Part shown: positions 1 through 5,263 of the stretch, one piece after another | Layout of the letters: every line of letters starts with the position of its first letter | Position numbering within the stretch: the stretch's first letter is position 1 | Assembly: GCA_029052265.1 (NCBI GenBank) | Contig: JAIDJJ010000058.1 | Span: 1-5,263, forward strand | DNA: 5,263 nucleotides | Source: Muribaculaceae bacterium | GTDB taxonomy: Bacteria; Bacteroidota; Bacteroidia; Bacteroidales; Muribaculaceae | Reading direction: 5' to 3' | Notes under the pieces: generated by a model | What the model saw: only the letters and a program-made list of their open reading frames with translations | Told to the model about the DNA's origin: nothing | The model's database searches: none | Position numbers and translations under genes: made by a program

Positions 1-1265
1 TGGCCGCGCTGATCTACACGTCAGGCACAACAGGAGAACCAAAGGGGGGGGTCATCAATCATGCGAATTACGACGCGGCGATAGAGGCGCATGCAAGGCT
101 TCTGACCCGTATCAAGGACACGGATCTTTCGATGGCGTTTCTCCCGATGAGCCATATCCTCGAAAAGGCATGGTGTTTCTATTGTCTCAGCCAAGGGATA
201 GCGATTGCTGTCAACTATGATCCGCGTCTTATCCAGGACACGATCCACAGCGTTCATCCCAACCTTATGTGTTGTGTGCCACGCTTTTGGGAAAAAGTAT
301 ATGCCGGAGTCAAGGAAAAAATAGCCGGCATGGGCAAGGTTCAGCGGTTTATGGTGCGCAGGGCTATAAAGTGCGGGAAAAAAAGAAATCTGGACTATGT
401 GCGCCTCGGGAAAAAAGCACCATGGGCGGTTGAGAAAGAATATGCGTTCTGGAACAGGAATATTTTTCAGAAACTCAAAAATGCGATAGGTATACCGAAT
501 CCCAACATGTTCCCCACTGCCGGGGCTCCGTTGAGCGACAAGATTGTGGAGTTTCTGCGATCGGTGGGTATAGAGGTTGTGATCGGGTATGGTCTTAGCG
601 AAACTACAGCTACCGTAAGTTTTTATCCATCTGAAGGATATGAAATCGGTACTGTCGGCATACCGTTGCCCGGGTTGGAAGTGAAAATAGATAAGAATGG
701 AGAGATTCTGGTAAAAGGCGCCACGGTTACTCCCGGGTATTATAATAATCCGGAGGCTAATGAGAACGCTTTTACTGACGACGGATTTTTCAGAACAGGA
801 GACGCCGGATATTTCACGCGTGGTGGCGCCCTTGTCCTGACTGAAAGGGTAAAGGATCTTTTCAAGACATCGAACGGAAAATATATCGCCCCACAGATGC
901 TGGAGAGCCGACTTGCGGAGAACAAATATATCGACGAGGTGGCTGTGATAGGAGACCGTCGCAAATTTGTGACGGCGTTGATCGTCCCCAATCTTTCCCA
1001 ATTGCGTAAATGGGCGGAAGAAAAGGGGATAGATTATTCGGATACTGTTAAATTTGTGTCTGATAGCCGTGTGGTGTCGTTTGTGATGGATCAGATCAAC
1101 CTGGTCCAGCAGGGAGTGGCGGAATATGAAAAAATAAAACGTATCACTCTTCTTCCACACCATTTCTCTATAATGCACGGAGAGGTGACGAATACGATGA
1201 AAGTGCGTCGTCCTGTAGTGGCTAAGCGTTATGCCAAGGAAATTGAGGCGATGTATGCCTATTGA
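1..1265 (+). CDS. Long-chain acyl-CoA synthetase (AMP-forming), 5'-truncated by window edge
   Basis: Activates fatty acids to acyl-CoA through an acyl-adenylate (long-chain fatty acid:CoA ligase type, AMP-binding superfamily). The reading frame is open from base 3 and shows 420 residues; family members are about 550-650 residues, so roughly 150-200 N-terminal residues are missing to the left. Visible motifs in order: the phosphate-binding signature YTSGTTGEPKG (visible residues 5-15), LPMSH (47-51), the adenylation motif GYGLSETTA (195-203), the TGD motif (265-267), the hinge-side segment ERVKDLFKTSNGKYIAPQ (281-298), and near the C-terminus TNTMKVRR with the probable adenylation lysine at residue 400. 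The segment KDLFKTSxGKYxAP is typical of long-chain acyl-CoA synthetases rather than acetyl-CoA synthetases or peptide synthetase domains. The C-terminus is complete, ending in TGA. prfB follows on the same strand after 82 bp, and co-transcription is possible. Chain-length preference cannot be read from the sequence, and I give no symbol because Bacteroidota carry several paralogues. Confidence 0.95.
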   Translation, partial: AALIYTSGTTGEPKGGVINHANYDAAIEAHARLLTRIKDTDLSMAFLPMSHILEKAWCFYCLSQGIAIAVNYDPRLIQDTIHSVHPNLMCCVPRFWEKVYAGVKEKIAGMGKVQRFMVRRAIKCGKKRNLDYVRLGKKAPWAVEKEYAFWNRNIFQKLKNAIGIPNPNMFPTAGAPLSDKIVEFLRSVGIEVVIGYGLSETTATVSFYPSEGYEIGTVGIPLPGLEVKIDKNGEILVKGATVTPGYYNNPEANENAFTDDGFFRTGDAGYFTRGGALVLTERVKDLFKTSNGKYIAPQMLESRLAENKYIDEVAVIGDRRKFVTALIVPNLSQLRKWAEEKGIDYSDTVKFVSDSRVVSFVMDQINLVQQGVAEYEKIKRITLLPHHFSIMHGEVTNTMKVRRPVVAKRYAKEIEAMYAY

Positions 1266-1347
1266 CACGCTGAGATCGGTCATGGAACGGCTAAAAAGAG
1301 GGTCGGATATGATGGTTTAGGATATAATTAAACGGAACTGACTGAAT

Positions 1348-2466
1348 ATGATAACACAAGAACAACTCAAGGAAGCAGCCGAACGACAACTCGCGCTCAA
1401 AAGATATCTTGACATAGACAGCAAAAAAATTGAGGTGGAGGAAGAAGAACTCCGCACTCATGTGGCTGATTTTTGGGAAGACCGGGAGAAAGCGGAGGCA
1501 CAGATGAAGAAGATCAAGGAACTTCATTTCTGGATAGATTCTTATACCGATCTTGAAAAGCAGGTTGAGGAATTGCAGCTTGCTTTTGACTTTGTGAAAG
1601 AAGAACTTGTCACAGAAGAGGAGGTGGATGCACAATATGCAGGAGTCATCGAGTCTCTGGAGAAACTTGAACTACGCAATATGTTGCGCAGGGAGGAAGA
1701 CAAGCTCGGGGTAGTGCTCAAGATAAATTCCGGCGCCGGGGGCACAGAGAGCCAGGACTGGGCACAGATGCTCATGCGTCTGTATATCCGATATGCTGAG
1801 AAGCATGGATATAAAACGTCGATAGCACAGCTTTTGGAAGGAGACGATGCCGGTATAAAATCAGTCACCATCAATATCGAAGGTGATTACGCATATGGCT
1901 TCCTGAAGAGCGAGAACGGAGTTCACCGCCTTGTGAGGGTAAGTCCGTATAATGCGCAAGGGAAGCGTATGACATCTTTCGCTTCAGTGTTTGTGACCCC
2001 ACTCGTAGACGACACTATTGAAATCAATGTCGAGACAGCAAGAGTGTCATGGGATACTTTCCGTTCCGGTGGCGCAGGCGGACAGAACGTTAATAAGGTG
2101 GAATCCGGGGTGCGTCTCCGTTATCAGTATAAGGATCCTTACACGGGAGAGGAAGAGGAGATCCTTATAGAGAACACCGAAACGCGCGACCAGCCTAAAA
2201 ACAAAGAGAATGCCATGCGTCAGCTGAAATCGATCCTCTATGAGAAGGAACTTAATCACCGCATGGAGGAACAGGCGAAGATCGAGGCGGGCAAGAAAAA
2301 GATAGAGTGGGGAAGCCAGATACGAAGCTATGTGTTTGACGACAGGAGAGTCAAAGACCATCGTACAAACTATCAGACTTCGGATGTGAACGGAGTGATG
2401 GATGGAGATATCGATGCTTTCATAAAGGCATATCTGATGGAATTTGCAGAAAATCCGGAGCAGTGA
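1348..2466 (+). CDS. prfB: Peptide chain release factor 2 (RF2), single-frame gene
   Basis: Class I release factor that recognises UGA and UAA in the ribosomal A site and triggers peptidyl-tRNA hydrolysis. The protein has 372 residues, close to the 365 of E. coli RF2. Order: helical N-terminal domain (about 1-110, rich in Glu and Lys), PCRF domain with SGAGGTESQDWAQM (about 128-141), the codon-recognition region with VRVSPYNAQGKRMTSF, then the catalytic loop GGQ at 244-246 within RSGGAGGQNVNKVES, and the C-terminal GSQIRSYVFDD segment. The tripeptide position is Ser199-Pro200-Tyr201, where RF2 classically has SPF. The context RVSPxNAQGKRMTSF and the lack of an RF1 PxT tripeptide identify RF2. 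Most bacterial prfB genes need a +1 frameshift near codon 25; here the equivalent site (1402-1413) reads AGA TAT CTT GAC in frame, so none is needed. The ATG at 1348 is preceded by an in-frame TGA at 1339-1341, which fixes the start. There is no clear Shine-Dalgarno sequence. The stop is TGA. Confidence 0.97.
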   Translation: MITQEQLKEAAERQLALKRYLDIDSKKIEVEEEELRTHVADFWEDREKAEAQMKKIKELHFWIDSYTDLEKQVEELQLAFDFVKEELVTEEEVDAQYAGVIESLEKLELRNMLRREEDKLGVVLKINSGAGGTESQDWAQMLMRLYIRYAEKHGYKTSIAQLLEGDDAGIKSVTINIEGDYAYGFLKSENGVHRLVRVSPYNAQGKRMTSFASVFVTPLVDDTIEINVETARVSWDTFRSGGAGGQNVNKVESGVRLRYQYKDPYTGEEEEILIENTETRDQPKNKENAMRQLKSILYEKELNHRMEEQAKIEAGKKKIEWGSQIRSYVFDDRRVKDHRTNYQTSDVNGVMDGDIDAFIKAYLMEFAENPEQ

Positions 2467-2502
2467 ACCTATGATACGTAGCAGGTTGGCTGCTTATAAA
2501 AT

Positions 2503-2547
2503 AAAACATGACGCGTGTCCGATAATCGGATGCGCGTCATGTTTTTT
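2503..2547. terminator. Bidirectional intrinsic terminator between convergent prfB and fbp
   Basis: A long hairpin lies in the 89-bp gap between the two convergent stop codons. The left arm 2503-2522 pairs along its whole length with the right arm 2526-2545, giving 20 pairs (18 Watson-Crick and two G-T wobbles in the middle) around a 3-base loop TAA. The core arms are ACATGACGCG and CGCGTCATGT. On the + strand six T follow (2542-2547), the normal arrangement for prfB. On the - strand the transcript leaves the hairpin through TTTTATTTTA, so the same structure can end fbp. A small extra hairpin, AGCAG-GTTGG-CTGCT (2480-2494), lies between prfB and this terminator and has no obvious role. Confidence 0.9.
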
Positions 2548-2555
2548 GTCTCATA

Positions 2556-4538
2556 TCATTTCCGTTCCTTGATGAGTCCGTGCCGGTATGCGTACAGAAG
2601 TTCTCGAAGTTCCTGGATCTGTCCCATGAGTTCCTTTCCCCTGTCTGTGTCCCTTACTCTGACGCGGTGCGAACTGAGTTCGACAAGCCGGTTGGTAGAT
2701 ATTATGTCGGTGCCGTTTCTTACGGCTTCATCCGCAGAAGTGAAAGGCTCATGCTGCACAAGCTCGAATCCCCGGCTATGATATACCAGAGTGTAGCCGG
2801 CTATTCCGGTTGTTGAATGGTACGCTTTTGAGAATCCGCCGTCTATGACCATAAGCTTGCCGTTGGCTTTAACCGGATTTTCGCCGTCGCCGGCTTTTAC
2901 CGGAACATGTCCATTTATGATGTGTCGGTGTTCTCCGGTGACGTTGAATGCGTCCAAAATTCTGTCGCACACCTCTTCCTGCCCCCGTAAATGATAATAA
3001 TAACCCTTTTCCTCATGGTGGGTCTTTTTATCAGCTATAAGATAGCGTTCGAATGTCGCCATTTTTGATTTGTCGAACAATGGCGAATCAGGTCCGCACC
3101 AGGCATAAAAGTAATAATCTCGTGCGTTAGCCTTCTCTGTTTCCGGAGTTTCGGAATTGTAGGCAGACCGAAGCAACATTTCAATCTGCATCAGGAGATC
3201 CGGTCCGCTGTAGGCAGTTCCGTTCACTTCCACCATTTTCAAAGAACCATCTGCATTCAACGGGATAGATGCGTGATAGAGAAGGTTGGAGTTGGAGACG
3301 GTATAAAGACTTCCGTGAGAGAAAAACACATTTATATGCTGTTTCAGTTTGTCGCTCACAGAAAATGAATGCACAAGTTTTTCCATAAGGAGGCTTTCTT
3401 CATGAGTGAGCATATACGGATCGTCTGGGTTTATGGTAGGGAGATTGGTATCAGTCAAAGGATAGGTTTGTCCGTCGATCACGACAGAGCCGTTTTCAAG
3501 GTTTATCAAGTGAAGGAGTCTCCTGTTGTCCATTTTCCATTCGGGATGTCTTGCGATCATCTGCCCTTCAAGTTTGAACTGAATAATGGATATCGCCTTA
3601 TGCATCTTGGCGATCAGACTTTTGTTTTTATCGGAAAGGGCATTGTCGGAATCACCTTTCGGCATAAATACCGAACATTGGTCATCGCCGTAAGTTTCCA
3701 TTGCGAAAGTTGCGAGAGGCACAAGGTTTATTCCGTAGCCGTCTTCCAGGGTCGCCATATTTCCATATCTCAGAGAAATCCTTAGCACGTTTGCGATACA
3801 GCACTCATTGCCGCAAGCCGCCCCCATCCAGAGCACGTCATGGTTGCCCCATTGGATATCGAGATCCTTGTAGCGCATCAGGGTGTCCATGACGATGTGA
3901 GCCCCGTCGCCACGGTCATAAATGTCGCCAAGCAGATGAAGATGGTCGATGCTAAGGCGTTGAATGACATATGATATTGCGCGGATGCACTCTTCAGCCT
4001 GACCCGTAGAAATAATAGTCTCGATAATTCTGTTGTAATAAAGCTGTTTGTTTTCTTCAAAAGGAGATTCATGAAGAAGTTCTTCTATAATGTAGGCAAA
4101 TTCTTTAGGAAGACTCTTCCTTACTTTAGATCTTGAATATTTTGAAGATACTTCCTGCAATACCTTTACGAGCAGGTGGAGGGTGATTTTATAGAAGTTT
4201 TCAATATCGTGTTCTGTGCTTCTGACAAGAGCAAGTTTCCTTCCGGGATAATATATAAGAGAGCAAAGTTGCCTTATGTCTTCCTCTCTCATGCTTGTAG
4301 AAAAGAGCTCGTTGACTTTTCGTTTTATATTGCCGGAAGCATTCTTGAGAATGTGTCGGAACGCGTCAGCCTCTCCATGAATGTCTGCAATGAAGTGTTC
4401 GGTGCCTTTGGGGAGATTCAGTATCGCCTCAAGGTTGATTATCTCAGTGGCAGCCGCCGAAATATTGCCAAAATTTTGAGATAACAATTCCAGCAGTCGA
4501 CGGTCGGATTCTATCTTTTGAGGGTTAAACGCTGACAT
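2556..4538 (-). CDS. fbp: Fructose-1,6-bisphosphatase class III
   Basis: Hydrolyses fructose 1,6-bisphosphate to fructose 6-phosphate in gluconeogenesis, in the cytoplasm. The 660-residue length and sequence match the class III (Firmicutes-type, FBPase_2 family) enzyme known from Bacillus subtilis (about 670 residues) and unrelated to E. coli Fbp or GlpX. It carries a calcineurin-like metallophosphatase core split by long insertions: ADIHGE (51-56, metal ligands Asp52 and His54), GDIYDRG (204-210), GNHD (231-234), FSHGS (406-410, probable ligand His408) and NGHVPV (542-547, His544), followed by IDGGFSKAYHSTTG (565-578). All expected metal-binding motifs are present, so it should be active. 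The B. subtilis enzyme is Mn-dependent and is activated by phosphoenolpyruvate; similar control here is inference. The ATG at 4538 is the start; the N-terminus reads MSAFNPQKIE with no signal peptide, and no Shine-Dalgarno sequence precedes it, as usual in Bacteroidota. It is monocistronic in this window, convergent with prfB and divergent from the reductase gene. The stop is TGA. Confidence 0.96.
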   Translation of the reverse strand: MSAFNPQKIESDRRLLELLSQNFGNISAAATEIINLEAILNLPKGTEHFIADIHGEADAFRHILKNASGNIKRKVNELFSTSMREEDIRQLCSLIYYPGRKLALVRSTEHDIENFYKITLHLLVKVLQEVSSKYSRSKVRKSLPKEFAYIIEELLHESPFEENKQLYYNRIIETIISTGQAEECIRAISYVIQRLSIDHLHLLGDIYDRGDGAHIVMDTLMRYKDLDIQWGNHDVLWMGAACGNECCIANVLRISLRYGNMATLEDGYGINLVPLATFAMETYGDDQCSVFMPKGDSDNALSDKNKSLIAKMHKAISIIQFKLEGQMIARHPEWKMDNRRLLHLINLENGSVVIDGQTYPLTDTNLPTINPDDPYMLTHEESLLMEKLVHSFSVSDKLKQHINVFFSHGSLYTVSNSNLLYHASIPLNADGSLKMVEVNGTAYSGPDLLMQIEMLLRSAYNSETPETEKANARDYYFYAWCGPDSPLFDKSKMATFERYLIADKKTHHEEKGYYYHLRGQEEVCDRILDAFNVTGEHRHIINGHVPVKAGDGENPVKANGKLMVIDGGFSKAYHSTTGIAGYTLVYHSRGFELVQHEPFTSADEAVRNGTDIISTNRLVELSSHRVRVRDTDRGKELMGQIQELRELLYAYRHGLIKERK

Positions 4539-4585
4539 AATGAATATTGGTTATGTAGATCAGTAGATTTAATGTAATATCTCCG

Positions 4586-4615
4586 GTTGCAAAATGCTTA
4601 TCTGCATTCTGCAAC
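4586..4615. repeat. 12-bp inverted repeat next to the fbp -7 box (possible operator or leader hairpin)
   Basis: The arms GTTGCAAAATGC (4586-4597) and GCATTCTGCAAC (4604-4615) are reverse complements with one mismatch in twelve, separated by the 6-base spacer TTATCT. The dyad ends two bases from the candidate fbp -7 box, so the predicted transcription start would fall in or at the edge of the first arm. That placement suits a repressor or activator site, or a hairpin at the very 5' end of the fbp mRNA. No T-run follows on either strand, so it does not look like a terminator. No regulator gene is visible nearby. Confidence 0.5.
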
Positions 4616-4617
4616 GG

Positions 4618-4625
4618 CAAAGTTA
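4618..4625 (-). promoter_or_regulatory. Candidate -7 element of the fbp promoter
   Basis: On the - strand this reads TAACTTTG, an exact match to the Bacteroidota primary sigma -7 consensus TAnnTTTG. It lies 79 bases upstream of the fbp ATG. A start site about 4-8 bases downstream would give a leader of roughly 70-75 bases. The -33 element (TTTG or TTG, about 19-21 bases upstream) is weak: only a TTTC is seen at the right distance, with AT-rich sequence around it. The call rests on the -7 box and its position, not on a complete promoter. Confidence 0.5.
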
Positions 4626-4683
4626 ATAACAAATACCCGATCATGAAAGAAAAACAACATATGATATGATTGGTTTGTTATAA

Positions 4684-4739
4684 TTTACAGACTGCTGTTT
4701 AATGTGGGATATGTCCTCGCAAGCGGCACAATCTGTAAA
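4684..4739 (+). other. Possible structured leader upstream of the reductase gene
   Basis: The segment is bounded by a perfect 8-base inverted repeat, TTTACAGA (4684-4691) and TCTGTAAA (4732-4739). Inside it a second nested pair, TGTG (4703-4706) with CACA (4727-4730), and a small CGC-AA-GCG hairpin (4718-4725) can form. It ends 34 bases before the reductase ATG. It matches no riboswitch class that I recognise, and the pairing is modest enough to be chance. I see no convincing TAnnTTTG promoter on this strand between 4539 and 4773. Confidence 0.2.
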
Positions 4740-4773
4740 ATGAAGAATGTCTTCAATAATATAAGGATCAGTT

Positions 4774-5263
4774 ATGAAAAAAGTTTTGATAATGGGAGCC
4801 TCTTCCGGCATAGGGTATGCGGTGGCTGAAGCGCTTGCTTCGAGAGGAGTTAAGGTAGGCATTGCAGCGCGTCATGCCGCTTCCATGGAAGCCTTAAAGG
4901 AGAAATATCCCAAATTTGTGGAGTATATGGTCATTGATGTTACCAAACCGGATGCCAAAGAAAGGATGAGCGCCTTGATAAACAATCTCGGAGGAATGGA
5001 CATCTATTTTCATGTTGCCGGCATCGGTTACGAGAATCTTTATCTTGACCCGGAAAGGGAAGTGGATATAATCAACACGAATGCCGCCGGATTCGCACGC
5101 ATGATATGTTGTGCCTACCGTTATTTCCGCGACAACGGGAAGAAGGGACAGATAGCTGCCATAACTGCAGTGGCAGGGACCAAAGGCATCGGCAGACTGT
5201 CGGCATATTCCTCATCAAAGAAATTCGGGCAATGGTATCTTGACGCGTTGGAACAATTGTCGA
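4774..5263 (+). CDS. Short-chain dehydrogenase/reductase (SDR), 3'-truncated by window edge
   Basis: NAD(P)-dependent oxidoreductase of the classical SDR family; the substrate is unknown. The first 163 residues are visible out of an expected 230-260. The Rossmann start is MKKVLIMGASSGIG, with the glycine-rich motif GASSGIG at 8-14. Arg33 after the second strand favours NADPH, and Asp55 in VIDVT is the usual adenine-contacting acidic residue. The NNAG motif is altered to HVAG (80-83). The structural and catalytic Asn is present (Asn103 in NAAG), and the YxxxK pair is present (Tyr145, Lys149). The position 13 residues before the Tyr, normally the catalytic Ser, is Ala132 in AAITAVAG. The ATG at 4774 is well placed before the first beta strand and has a weak AAGGA (4763-4767) six bases upstream. 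The gene is divergent from fbp and starts its own unit. The frame is intact to the last base, so this is not an evident pseudogene. Confidence 0.94.
   Translation, partial: MKKVLIMGASSGIGYAVAEALASRGVKVGIAARHAASMEALKEKYPKFVEYMVIDVTKPDAKERMSALINNLGGMDIYFHVAGIGYENLYLDPEREVDIINTNAAGFARMICCAYRYFRDNGKKGQIAAITAVAGTKGIGRLSAYSSSKKFGQWYLDALEQLS

Noticed and set aside
21..1283. A 420-codon open frame on the - strand opposite the acyl-CoA synthetase gene
   Set aside because: It mirrors the length of the real gene, resembles no family I know, is rich in His, Phe and Arg as mirror frames often are, and the + strand frame carries all adenylate-forming motifs.
1282..1320. Short 12-residue frame ATG...TAG between the acyl-CoA synthetase and prfB, as a possible leader peptide
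   Set aside because: It has no ribosome binding site, no regulatory codon run and no attenuator hairpin after it; a frame this short is expected by chance.
1266..1347. A promoter for prfB in the 82-bp gap
   Set aside because: TATAATTA (1323-1330) is only a loose match to TAnnTTTG and no TTTG lies at the right spacing upstream; transcription from the upstream gene is equally possible.
3369..3785. Open frames on the + strand inside fbp (for example 138 codons)
   Set aside because: They lie wholly within a well-supported class III bisphosphatase gene on the other strand and show no recognisable domain.
4681..4688. TAATTTAC as a -7 box for the reductase gene
   Set aside because: It lacks the final TTTG, and the nearest TTTG (4674-4677) is only three bases upstream, far from the required spacing.
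4641..4862. A 73-codon - strand frame overlapping the start of the reductase gene
   Set aside because: Half of it is the mirror of the SDR glycine-rich region and the rest is AT-rich intergenic sequence; no family resemblance.

Overview
The window looks like a chromosomal segment of a Bacteroidota member, most likely Bacteroidales. The evidence is the Bacteroidales-like protein sequences (my recollection of family members, not a search), weak or absent Shine-Dalgarno sequences, a TAnnTTTG-type -7 element upstream of fbp, and medium G+C with frequent ATA and AGA/AGG codons. It holds four protein genes and no tRNA, rRNA, CRISPR array or mobile element that I can see.

Layout. Positions 1-1265 (+) are the C-terminal part (420 codons) of an AMP-forming long-chain acyl-CoA synthetase whose start lies left of the window. 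After 82 bp, prfB (1348-2466, +) encodes peptide chain release factor 2, complete and in one frame. A strong hairpin with T-runs on both sides (2503-2547) separates prfB from the convergent fbp gene (2556-4538, -), a class III fructose-1,6-bisphosphatase. A 235-bp divergent intergenic region (4539-4773) carries a candidate fbp promoter, a 12-bp dyad next to it, and a possible structured leader for the next gene. That gene (4774-5263, +) is the N-terminal 163 codons of a short-chain dehydrogenase/reductase that runs off the right edge.

The genes have housekeeping roles: fatty acid activation, translation termination at UGA/UAA, gluconeogenesis, and a redox enzyme of unknown substrate. Nothing suggests that they form one pathway. 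The acyl-CoA synthetase and prfB could be co-transcribed, fbp is alone on the other strand, and the reductase starts a separate transcription unit.

I find no convincing undescribed system. The points worth a second look are: prfB has lost the classical programmed +1 frameshift site yet keeps its Tyr-Leu-Asp remnant; the RF2 stop-codon recognition tripeptide reads SPY instead of SPF; the reductase has Ala at the position of the catalytic Ser while keeping Asn, Tyr and Lys; and a near-perfect dyad abuts the predicted fbp -7 box.
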